A DNA stretch of 64,000 nt, from contig NZ_OY782038.1 of the NCBI RefSeq assembly GCF_963677575.1, positions 2,917,501-2,981,500 on the forward strand, read 5' to 3'. The stretch comes from an uncultured Draconibacterium sp. GTDB lineage: Bacteria > Bacteroidota > Bacteroidia > Bacteroidales > Prolixibacteraceae. The position numbers and the translations under genes are program-made. Shown here one piece after another: positions 54,231-62,635 of the stretch. Position 1 is the first letter of the stretch, and every line of letters starts with the position of its first letter. The notes under the pieces are model-generated. The model saw nothing but the letters and a program-made list of their open reading frames with translations, had not been told where the DNA came from and ran no database searches.

Positions 54231-54971
54231 ATGGGGTTTTTCTTTCATATAGGCCGATATTTTTCGATGCTGAAACGGGTTTTTGCGCGACCCGAGAAAC
54301 ACAAGCTGTATTTCAGGCAGTTGTTTCACGAGATAGATAACCTGGGAGTAAACTCGGTGGGTATCGTAATTATCATTTCGATTTTTATTGGCGGAATTAT
54401 GACCATCCAGTTCGCCTACAGTATGGCGAATCCGATATACCCTTCGGAATTGGTTGGTTTGGGAACCCGCGATACCTTGCTACTTGAATTCTCATCGACC
54501 ATGCTGGCACTTATAATGGCCGGAAAAGTGGGATCGAATATCACCTCCGAAATAGGAACGATGCGTGTTACCGAACAAATCGATTCGCTGGAAATTATGG
54601 GTGTAAACTCGGCCAGTTTTCTTATCCTACCTAAAATAATTGCGGTGGTTTTTATCTTTCCGTTTCTGTACATTATTAGTGTATTTTTTGGTTTGCTGGG
54701 AGGTTTGGTAACCGGACCGATTGCCGGTGTTATTACCATCCCGGAATATATCAATGGAATTCAGTGGTTATTTTACCCGTATTACATTACTTTCTCGATA
54801 ATAAAATCGTTGTTTTTTGGATTTTTGGTGGCCTCGGTGCCGGCCTATTTTGGCTACTATGTGCAGGGCGGCGCCCTCGAAGTTGGTAAAGCCAGTACAA
54901 AAGCCGTGGTAAATACCAATATCCTCATCCTGTTTTTCGACTTAATTTTAACCCGCCTGCTTTTAACCTGA
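54231..54971 (+). CDS. mlaE: MlaE-type ABC transporter permease
   Basis: 246 aa with about five to six membrane segments. It contains the MlaE signatures FIGGIMTIQFAYSM, LALIMAGKVGSNITSEIGTM and VTEQIDSLEIMGVN. MlaE permeases with the MlaF ATPase drive phospholipid movement between inner and outer membranes. The ATPase gene follows after 22 bases. The substrate-binding MCE protein (MlaD) is not encoded in the next 1.7 kb of this window. Confidence 0.92.
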   Translation: MGFFFHIGRYFSMLKRVFARPEKHKLYFRQLFHEIDNLGVNSVGIVIIISIFIGGIMTIQFAYSMANPIYPSELVGLGTRDTLLLEFSSTMLALIMAGKVGSNITSEIGTMRVTEQIDSLEIMGVNSASFLILPKIIAVVFIFPFLYIISVFFGLLGGLVTGPIAGVITIPEYINGIQWLFYPYYITFSIIKSLFFGFLVASVPAYFGYYVQGGALEVGKASTKAVVNTNILILFFDLILTRLLLT

Positions 54972-54993
54972 GTTCGATTATAAAATAACTCAC

Positions 54994-55749
54994 ATGATTA
55001 CACTTAAAAACATCATAAAAACTTTCGACGGCAATACGGTTCTGAAAAGTATTTCAACCGTTTTTGAGCAGGGAAAAACCAACCTGATTATTGGCCGAAG
55101 CGGATCGGGGAAAACGGTTTTACTAAAATCGACACTCGGACTTTTTGAGGTTGACGGTGGCGAGATTTGGTACAACGACCGCAATTTTACCCAAATGAAC
55201 GAGAAAGAACGTAAAGTGCTGCGCCGCGAAGTGGGAATGGTTTTCCAGGGTGGTGCATTGTTCGATAGTATTTCGGTGGAAGACAATGTGCGTTTTCCGC
55301 TTGAAATGTTTACAGAAATGAGCTCGGCCGAAAAACAAAAGCGTGTTGATTTTTGCCTCGATCATGTAAACATCGAAAAACATGCATTTAAACTTTCGCC
55401 CAGCGAAATTAGTGGCGGAATGCAAAAACGTGTGGCCATTGCCCGCGCTATTGCTTTAAATCCGAAATACTTGTTTTGCGACGAACCCAACTCGGGTCTC
55501 GACCCCGAAACAGCAACGGTTATCGATAAACTTATTCAGAACCTGACTAAAGAGTTCCAGATGACCACCATTATCAACACCCACGACATGAACTCGGTTA
55601 TCGAGATTGGTGAGTCGGTACTTTTTATTTCGCAAGGAGAAAAAGAATGGGAAGGCACTAAACACGACATCCTGAATTCGGGTAACCAAAAGCTGGAAGA
55701 TTTTATTTTTGCCAACAAACTTTATGCGCAAATGAAGAAGGGACAATAA
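54994..55749 (+). CDS. mlaF: MlaF-type ABC transporter ATPase
   Basis: 251 aa. Walker A is GRSGSGKT at 34-41, the signature motif is ISGGMQKRVAIARAI, and Walker B is YLFCDEPNSGLDP, with the switch His in INTHDMNSV. The SGGMQKRV form is typical of the MlaF/TtgA-like lipid group. It partners with the permease just upstream. Confidence 0.93.
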   Translation: MITLKNIIKTFDGNTVLKSISTVFEQGKTNLIIGRSGSGKTVLLKSTLGLFEVDGGEIWYNDRNFTQMNEKERKVLRREVGMVFQGGALFDSISVEDNVRFPLEMFTEMSSAEKQKRVDFCLDHVNIEKHAFKLSPSEISGGMQKRVAIARAIALNPKYLFCDEPNSGLDPETATVIDKLIQNLTKEFQMTTIINTHDMNSVIEIGESVLFISQGEKEWEGTKHDILNSGNQKLEDFIFANKLYAQMKKGQ

Positions 55750-55823
55750 CTTTTAAGAATTAACGCTACACTAAATATCTTACCAAACATTGGTTCAATT
55801 ATCAATACTAGCAAAACTTCTTT

Positions 55824-55831
55824 TACTTTTG
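55824..55831 (+). promoter_or_regulatory. -7 element for the DUF89 gene
   Basis: TACTTTTG, an exact match, lies 59 bases before the ATG of the DUF89 gene. Confidence 0.55.
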
Positions 55832-55890
55832 CGACAAATTTCGGAACCAGAGCTTCAATCCTCTGACTTCCGGCTTCAAACTTTTTTAAT

Positions 55891-56739
55891 ATGAACTACG
55901 AATGCCTTATTTGCCAGGTAAAAGCGCTGCAAAAACGTATGGACAAATACGAGATTGCAGAAGAAAAAAGAAATACAATTGTTAGTCAGGCCATTTCAAC
56001 CATTGCAGGAATTGACCTCGACAAAAGTTTTTCGCCCGAAATTACCAGCAATATTCTAAGGGAACTGGAGAAAGAATCGGATGTAAAAGATCCGTATGCA
56101 GCTGAAAAAAAAGAAAGCAACCAGGCATTATTAGGTCGATATAAGGAGTTCAAAACAAAAGTGGATAAGTCAGATGATAAATTTGATACGGCATTGCGTT
56201 ACGCCATTGCCGGAAACATTATCGACTTTGGGCCAACGCACCAATTTGATGTTGACGAAACAATTGAACGGGTATTCCAAACCTCCTTCGCCGTAGACGA
56301 TTCGGAAGCCTTAAAATCCGAGATAGAAAAAGCCAAAACCATTTTATATCTGGGCGACAATTGCGGCGAAATTGTAATGGACAAACTTTTCCTGGAAACC
56401 ATTGGTCACTCAAATGTGATATTTGCAGTTCGCGACCAGCCAATTTTAAATGATGCCACCTTAAAAGAAGCCCGTGAAGTTGGATTGCACGAAGTTGCTT
56501 CGTTAATCACCAACGGCGATAATACACCATCAACACTGTTGCACCGCGTAAGTAAAGAGTTTTTGGAGATCTACCGCTCAGCCGATCTCATTATCTCAAA
56601 AGGCATGGGCAATTTTGAAGGATTGATGGATGAAAGTGACCCGCGCCTGTTTTATCTGCTAATGATAAAATGCCCGGTTATCGGCCAAAAAGTTGGTGCC
56701 GAAAAAGGGGATTTTGTGGTGAAACGGAGTAGGAACTGA
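55891..56739 (+). CDS. DUF89-type (ARMT1-like) metal-dependent phosphatase
   Basis: 282 aa. The N-terminal CLIC motif (C5, C8) and the metal-site blocks LGDNCGEIVMDKLF, VRDQPILNDATLKEA, ISKGMGNFEGLMDE and KCPVIGQKVG place it in the DUF89 family, which includes damage-control phosphatases acting on sugar phosphates or related metabolites. The prokaryotic CxxC-containing subgroup has few characterised members. It seems to be a single-gene unit. Confidence 0.85.
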   Translation: MNYECLICQVKALQKRMDKYEIAEEKRNTIVSQAISTIAGIDLDKSFSPEITSNILRELEKESDVKDPYAAEKKESNQALLGRYKEFKTKVDKSDDKFDTALRYAIAGNIIDFGPTHQFDVDETIERVFQTSFAVDDSEALKSEIEKAKTILYLGDNCGEIVMDKLFLETIGHSNVIFAVRDQPILNDATLKEAREVGLHEVASLITNGDNTPSTLLHRVSKEFLEIYRSADLIISKGMGNFEGLMDESDPRLFYLLMIKCPVIGQKVGAEKGDFVVKRSRN

Positions 56740-56942
56740 ACACAAGGTTTTGAAACCATTAGACACATAGGCCACAGTAGATTGTTTGCAACCTAAGGTT
56801 CTGTTGACTACTGCTAAATTGTTCTATTGTGAAATTGTAATACTGAAAACTGCGATTGAAAACTGCAAACTTTCTTCCCTCTTCTGCAATCAAAAATCGT
56901 TAATCATCATTCAAAATTCCTTTTCGTGTCTTAGTGTTTAAT

Positions 56943-58499
56943 CTACTTTTTAGGGTCCAACGTAACTACCGGAATAATTAACTCCTCCATAGATATTCCT
57001 CCATGCTGAAAAGTATCTTTGTAATAATTAGCGTAATAATTGTAGTTATTCGGATAGGCAAAAAAGTCGCTTCCCTGAGCAAAAACATAGCTGGTACTCA
57101 CATTCCGCGATGGCAGGTAAATGCTTCGCGGATCACGAATCTCAAATACATTTTTCGATTTAAAATTCAAATTCTTACCCAGCTTGTAACGTAAGTTGGT
57201 GTTGGTTTCGCGGTCGCCAATAATCTTCACCGGATTATCAACACGAATAGCACCGTGGTCGGTGGTAATTACCACACGAATATCTTCATCAGCCAGCGCC
57301 TTCAACAACTCCAGTAACGACGAATTTTTAAACCAGCTTAATGTGAGTGAACGATAAGCTTTTTCGTTGTTGGCCAACTCGCGTATCATATCCATTTCGG
57401 TACGGGCATGCGAAATCATATCCACAAAATTCACCACCATTACCGAAAGATCATTCTTCAGAATATTATTGAGATTTTCGGTTACCCAGCGCTCTTTTTT
57501 AGCTCCCGATCCTTTTTCAAAATACAGGCTTTCTTTGCGTGCAAAACGCTCCAGCTGCTTACGCAACAATTCTTCTTCGTTCCTGTTTTTGTGTCCTTCG
57601 TTATCGTCGTCGAGCCACAATTGCGGGTACACCTTTTCAATTTCTGAAGGCATTAATCCGGCAAACATTGCATTACGTGCATACATGGTTGCCGTGGGCA
57701 AAATCCCGCAGTACAGGTCTTCTGTTACCGTGCGAAAATAGTTATTTATCTCGGGACTGAATATCCGCCACTGATCGTAACGAAGATTGTCAACAATCAA
57801 AACAAAAGTTTTCTTTCCATCGTTGAGGTGCGGAAAAACACGGTGCTTAAAAATATCGGGCGACAACATCGGGCGGTCCTCAAAATCAGCCTCAAACCAA
57901 TCCTGGTAATTCTCTTTTATAAAACGGAAAAAAGCCTTGTTAGCCTCCTCCTTTTGCATAAAAAGAACCTGATCCATTGCCGAATCTTCGGACTCGCTCA
58001 ACTCCAGCTCCCAATAAACCAACTGACGGTAAATATCTTTCCACTCATCAAAAGTCAGGCGATCGTTCAGTCTCATTCCAATCCGGGCAAACTGCATCTG
58101 GTATTTCGATGTGGTTTGTTCAGTAACCAAACGTTTCTGATCGATGTTCTTTTTCAGGGTTAGTAAAATCTGTTTTGGATTTACCGGTTTTATCAGGTAA
58201 TCGGCAATTTTAGCACCAACTGCCTCATCCATAATGTTTTCCTCTTCACTTTTGGTAATCATTACCACCGGCACATTTGGCGCAACATCTTTAATTTTTG
58301 TAAGCGTTTCCAAACCGGTCAGGCCCGGCATATTCTCGTCGAGAAAAATAATGTCGAAATAACCGGCTTCAACTTTCTCAATAGCATCGAGTCCGTTGGT
58401 GGTCGTTTCAACTTCGTAACCTTTTTCCTGCAGAAATATAATGTGTGCGCGTAAGAGATCTATTTCATCGTCTGTCCAGAGTATTCTTGGCTTGTTCAT
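56943..58499 (-). CDS. porX: PorX: T9SS response regulator with PglZ/alkaline-phosphatase-like domain
   Basis: The ATG at 58499 gives 518 aa starting MNKPRILWTDDEIDLL. The receiver domain (1-120) has the phosphoacceptor D54 in IIFLDENMPG and K in DYLIKPVNP. After a helical linker, residues about 205-518 form an alkaline-phosphatase-superfamily (PglZ) domain: FVLIVDNLRYDQWRI, ILPTATMYARNAMFAG, FVDMISHAR and VITTDHGAIR. PorX regulates type IX secretion with PorY and an ECF sigma factor in Porphyromonas. The porW/sprE gene lies directly upstream on the same strand. Confidence 0.95.
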   Translation of the reverse strand: MNKPRILWTDDEIDLLRAHIIFLQEKGYEVETTTNGLDAIEKVEAGYFDIIFLDENMPGLTGLETLTKIKDVAPNVPVVMITKSEEENIMDEAVGAKIADYLIKPVNPKQILLTLKKNIDQKRLVTEQTTSKYQMQFARIGMRLNDRLTFDEWKDIYRQLVYWELELSESEDSAMDQVLFMQKEEANKAFFRFIKENYQDWFEADFEDRPMLSPDIFKHRVFPHLNDGKKTFVLIVDNLRYDQWRIFSPEINNYFRTVTEDLYCGILPTATMYARNAMFAGLMPSEIEKVYPQLWLDDDNEGHKNRNEEELLRKQLERFARKESLYFEKGSGAKKERWVTENLNNILKNDLSVMVVNFVDMISHARTEMDMIRELANNEKAYRSLTLSWFKNSSLLELLKALADEDIRVVITTDHGAIRVDNPVKIIGDRETNTNLRYKLGKNLNFKSKNVFEIRDPRSIYLPSRNVSTSYVFAQGSDFFAYPNNYNYYANYYKDTFQHGGISMEELIIPVVTLDPKK

Positions 58500-58632
58500 G
58501 CAATACTTTTTTTCTGTTTCTGTCCCCATTAATTCAAACTAGTTAAAGATAAGAACAAAAAAGGTGCCGTTAAAGTATGTACTTAACAAACTTTAAGAGT
58601 TCTGTTAATCCAAAGGAAAATAACAGATAGAC

Positions 58633-61600
58633 CTATTTATTGAGGTATACTTGTTTGTAGAAATCCATGTATTCCGTGATATTCTTCTCGCGGAGGAAAA
58701 TATCGAAGTTCTCATCCGAAATCAGGAAATTCCGGTATTGTGCTGTTCCAAGCGGATCGAACAGGTCGCGGTTACGCACCACCACACTAAAGTACTGACG
58801 TGCCGTTGCCTCATCTTCCATACCTTTAACAATGATCAATTGACGAACCTGATCCAGTTGCTGCTCTTCGATAGTAAAACCTGAGTTGGCAAAATTCGAC
58901 TGGTTATACGCTTCAATTCCGTTGATAAACGCCTCTTTAAATACACCCGTTGCCGGAATTACAAACACAATACGGTGCGGCCCTTCAATGTTCTGGTTAT
59001 AAGGCAAATCATCCACAGAAGTAGCATCGGGTTGAACAGCCTGTGTTGGCTCAGCAGTCTGCGTAGTAGTTGTTTCCGTTGGTGCTGTCTGACTTTCAGT
59101 TTCTGATGTAGAACTTGAAGCCCTGCGTTGGATATAATTGTTACGGAAGAAAGTGATGTATTCGTCCACCTTATTCTCGTCGAGCAGTGTCTGCAGGTTA
59201 TCATCCGTAATCAGGAAGTTCCGGTACGTCGATTGTCCCAACGGCTCGAATAAACTACGTGTGGTAATTGCACGGCGGAAATACGACATCGATTCGTTCA
59301 ACGCCGGTATTCCATGAACCACCAACAACTGGTAATCACCCACTTCTTTTGCCTGCAGCGCCAATCCCCACGCCCGAAACTGATCGCGGTTAAAGTCAGC
59401 AAATCCCCGCATTAGCGGACGCAACGACAGGCCTTTGTCTTTAACGGCAATCACAAAATTCTGAGTTGTATCAACATGCGTATCGTACAACCCCGCAGGA
59501 CCTGCTTTTACTGTAACAAAAGTACCACGTTCATTCAGCGCGTTGGCTTCTGCTGCGGCACGTGCCATCAACTCTTCAGGCGAAATATCCATTTCGTCGT
59601 CACTGAAATTCGAACGGATAAAACGGCTATAATTCTTCACAAAAAACTTCATGTAATCGGCCGTTGAGCGCTCTTCCATAACCGCACGGTAGTTGGTCGA
59701 CGATATTACAAAGTTCATGTAATCAATTCCCTGTAAAGTTTTGAAAACAGACGCTTTTCTGATGATCGCACCATGATAAATCAAAGCATTTTCCTTGTTC
59801 GTCATTGAGCGTACCAACAGAAAAGCCAGCTTATCATCCAGATACTCTGTTTCAATATCGTAGTCAATTTTTGTGTAGTGGTCGATGTTGTAATTAGCAA
59901 TGTCAAACTTCAAACGATTTAGATCGATATTGTCTTCTTTATCTCGTGGATAGGCAATTACAAAATAGTGCAACAGATCTTCGTCGTAACTGAATTTACC
60001 ACCAAACTCATCGTCGGCAAAGAAATTTTCAGGTAACAATTCTTCGTTCTGAATCTCTTCGCTGATGTAGCCCATTTCCACCAATTTCTGGTAGTCGGTT
60101 AATGTACTGTCCTGAATCAGCGTAAGAATTTCCTGTGCCAGCGGCGATGGTTCTTTTGCCGGATATTCTGCCAGGTAACCTTTTAGCAGAGCTTCAAAAT
60201 TGTGGACATCGGTTAAAACACCGTCGGCAACCATTTCCATAAAATCAATTTTCGGAACAATCACACTATCGGGCTCCATACTTTTCATTTGCCCGGTAAG
60301 CGACAGCACATTCTGGTACCTTCCCTGTTTATAATTTCTGAAGGTTTCCTGGTACAAGCGGTTCATACTATCTGTTTTCGCTGCCATCTCCACAAAGAAA
60401 TTTGGATTTTGCAGGTACTGCGCAAACTTACTCTTCGGATATTCAGAAATAATGAGATTACGGTAGTAGTTCGATTTTTCTTTGTCGCCCATTAATTCAT
60501 ACAAATCATACAAATCGAAATAAGCCGACAACAGGTAAATATTGTTTGGATAGCGTTTTATCAACTCTTCAAAAGCCTGGGCCGAACGCTCATAATCTTC
60601 AAATTCCGATTTAAATATTTTTCCTGAGTTGTAAAGTGCATTACGAATTCGCTCGTGCGACACTGTCATCATCGAGTCGGTTAAAGGCAAATCCTGCGTA
60701 TAAAATTCCTTTTTCAGCGGGTCTTCAACACGCTGTTCTTCGGGTTCGGCCTCTACCATTTCCTCTCCTTCTTCCATCGACACCGTGGCCTTGTTCGATC
60801 GTCGCCAATCGTCCTCAAGTGTTCGTCGCCCCCATTGCTGCTGGAAAGTTACCCGCCCGTACGACACCGTTTGCGGATTATAGAAATACCAGCCTCCGCC
60901 ACCTGAATTTCCCATTCCCATTCGGTAACGGTTTGAGCGGTAGTACCCCTGACTTTGCGCATCCTGCATGGCCAGATTTTCCAAGTTTCGCTGGCTCTCC
61001 TGTTCTTCTTTCATCAGGCTGGCAATCAGAGCTTCGCGCTCTACATCCGACATTTGAGCTACTCTTTGCAAACTGTCTTCACGTTCAACCAACAAAATAT
61101 TGTCAACCAGGTTGGTTAAACTCCCGTAACGTGCCGACACATCCTCGTAATTCGGATACGTTTCGTCGATAATAATCATCGCACTATCGTAGTACGACTG
61201 CGCACCACGATAATTTAAATCCTCAAAATAAATATCGGCCAAAGTAATTGACGACAATGCCCGTTGGTATTGATTTTTAAAACTTGTAGCTACTGATTGT
61301 TTGTAGTTATCCTTTGCAACATCGCGATTTCCTTCGCGGAAAAAGATATTACCCAATGCGTAATAAATCTGGTCGCGGAAATCGACATTCTTTTTGTCGC
61401 GCAGCATTTTATTCAACTGCTTTTTCAAATCTTCCGTATTTCCTTCGCCCGAAAATACACCTGCCCCGTTTATCATTGCGTTAAACGCCATGGTATAATC
61501 AGGATTCATTTTTGTTACCTTTTTAAAGGCTGCCGCTGCCGCCTCATTCTGGCCAAGTTCCTGGTACAGTTGCGCTACAATATATTGCAGGCGGGCCTTA

Positions 61601-62325
61601 TCTTTTTTCCAGAATGTTTTGTCGATGGCAATATCAAGCAAGCGAATGGCATTGTCGTACTCATACTGCTTTTTGTAATAGAAAGCTGTTGCAATGGCAA
61701 AATCGCGCTCCAGGCTTTTGGGAAAATCATCGTAGGACTGAATGGACTGAATAACTTCATTGGCTTCAATGTAACGCTCCAGCTCGGTATAGGCCCGAAT
61801 CAGCCAAACCTGCGCCTCATCGGCGGTTTCCTCGTCGGGGTATTTACGCACCACATACGAGAAATTATCGATGGCTGCATAAAAATTATGTTGATAGAAA
61901 TAGGCTTTCCCCATTAAGAGGTAACTATCGTCGATCCAATTGTTAAACTCATCCTGGCTGGCAAACTCCTGGTATTTACGCGAACCACCACCCCTTTTAC
62001 GTTTTGGCTTTTTTGTGATGGAATGGATCTCGATCAGTTTCGAACATTTTATAACCGCATAATCCATATCTGATTTTACCATGCGCGTAGCCGATGGATC
62101 GCTCGCTTTGTAGATGGGCAAAATACGGGTAAAGTCGTCCTCAATGCGCTCTTCAATAGTTGCAACACCCTCTTTTACTGCCTCGTTGGCATTAAAATAA
62201 ACATTGTAACGCGAAGTAACATTATGGAAAGTTCGTGAAGCACGGGTGTTTTTTTCAGTAGAACAGCCGGCAAAAATCGAAACCAATAAGAACAGGAATA
62301 TGGTATGTAAAAGTCGTTTCTTCAA
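58633..62325 (-). CDS. porW: PorW/SprE-type TPR lipoprotein of the T9SS
   Basis: 1230 aa with a lipobox (SIFAGCST, Cys 21). Residues about 130-450 hold TPR repeats (DDSYLLMGKAYFYQHNFYAA, AIATAFYYKKQYEYDNAIRL), and a second TPR group lies around 570-760. The C-terminus has a roughly 110-residue module repeated three times; their ends share a [SD]LFxPLGxxxYRNFLI-like block near 861-903 (diverged), 1024-1068 and 1187-1230, with a Thr/Gln/Ser-rich linker before the last. The length and plan match SprE/PorW, an outer-membrane T9SS component. The gene precedes porX by 133 bases. Confidence 0.92.
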   Translation of the reverse strand: MKKRLLHTIFLFLLVSIFAGCSTEKNTRASRTFHNVTSRYNVYFNANEAVKEGVATIEERIEDDFTRILPIYKASDPSATRMVKSDMDYAVIKCSKLIEIHSITKKPKRKRGGGSRKYQEFASQDEFNNWIDDSYLLMGKAYFYQHNFYAAIDNFSYVVRKYPDEETADEAQVWLIRAYTELERYIEANEVIQSIQSYDDFPKSLERDFAIATAFYYKKQYEYDNAIRLLDIAIDKTFWKKDKARLQYIVAQLYQELGQNEAAAAAFKKVTKMNPDYTMAFNAMINGAGVFSGEGNTEDLKKQLNKMLRDKKNVDFRDQIYYALGNIFFREGNRDVAKDNYKQSVATSFKNQYQRALSSITLADIYFEDLNYRGAQSYYDSAMIIIDETYPNYEDVSARYGSLTNLVDNILLVEREDSLQRVAQMSDVEREALIASLMKEEQESQRNLENLAMQDAQSQGYYRSNRYRMGMGNSGGGGWYFYNPQTVSYGRVTFQQQWGRRTLEDDWRRSNKATVSMEEGEEMVEAEPEEQRVEDPLKKEFYTQDLPLTDSMMTVSHERIRNALYNSGKIFKSEFEDYERSAQAFEELIKRYPNNIYLLSAYFDLYDLYELMGDKEKSNYYRNLIISEYPKSKFAQYLQNPNFFVEMAAKTDSMNRLYQETFRNYKQGRYQNVLSLTGQMKSMEPDSVIVPKIDFMEMVADGVLTDVHNFEALLKGYLAEYPAKEPSPLAQEILTLIQDSTLTDYQKLVEMGYISEEIQNEELLPENFFADDEFGGKFSYDEDLLHYFVIAYPRDKEDNIDLNRLKFDIANYNIDHYTKIDYDIETEYLDDKLAFLLVRSMTNKENALIYHGAIIRKASVFKTLQGIDYMNFVISSTNYRAVMEERSTADYMKFFVKNYSRFIRSNFSDDEMDISPEELMARAAAEANALNERGTFVTVKAGPAGLYDTHVDTTQNFVIAVKDKGLSLRPLMRGFADFNRDQFRAWGLALQAKEVGDYQLLVVHGIPALNESMSYFRRAITTRSLFEPLGQSTYRNFLITDDNLQTLLDENKVDEYITFFRNNYIQRRASSSTSETESQTAPTETTTTQTAEPTQAVQPDATSVDDLPYNQNIEGPHRIVFVIPATGVFKEAFINGIEAYNQSNFANSGFTIEEQQLDQVRQLIIVKGMEDEATARQYFSVVVRNRDLFDPLGTAQYRNFLISDENFDIFLREKNITEYMDFYKQVYLNK

Positions 62326-62412
62326 GCAGTTTTTTGTTAACTCATTGAATAAACTCAGGAATCACAAGATTATTGCCTGCACATCCTGAATTGTTGCATT
62401 TTGTAAACGCTG

Positions 62413-62420
62413 CAAAAATA
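62413..62420 (-). promoter_or_regulatory. -7 element for porW
   Basis: Reads TATTTTTG on the minus strand, an exact TAnnTTTG match 87 bases upstream of the porW start. Confidence 0.5.
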
Positions 62421-62504
62421 AGAAAAAATGAATGTGCAACAGAATTAATTATCGGGAGGCTGAGATAATGCATTTTTAAGGGATTCTGTCTGGTCCTGAA
62501 AAAA

Positions 62505-62625
62505 GGAGCCTGTCTATTAATTTTTGTTTCGTCATCCTGAACTTGTTTCAGGATCTTTAAGCAAATTTAAAAGATTCTGAAATGAATTCAGAATGACGTT
62601 GTTACCAAACTATTAGACAGCCTCC
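62505..62625. repeat. 121-bp imperfect palindrome made of two hairpins
   Basis: The ends GGAGCCTGTCTATTA and TATTAGACAGCCTCC are inverted copies. Inside, CGTCATCCTGAA...TTCAGGATCTTT and AGATTCTGAA...TTCAGAATGACG are each a small hairpin and are also inverted copies of each other. The layout suggests a REP- or MITE-like non-coding element, lying between mrp and porW. Confidence 0.8.
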
Positions 62626-62635
62626 TATTCTAAAT

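Noticed and set aside
60636..61172. 178-codon ORF on the plus strand
   Set aside because: Antisense shadow of porW; composition is Pro/Ser-rich nonsense with no domain.
61297..61917. 206-codon ORF on the plus strand with hydrophobic runs
   Set aside because: Antisense shadow of the TPR-rich part of porW; apparent hydrophobicity arises from complement codons.
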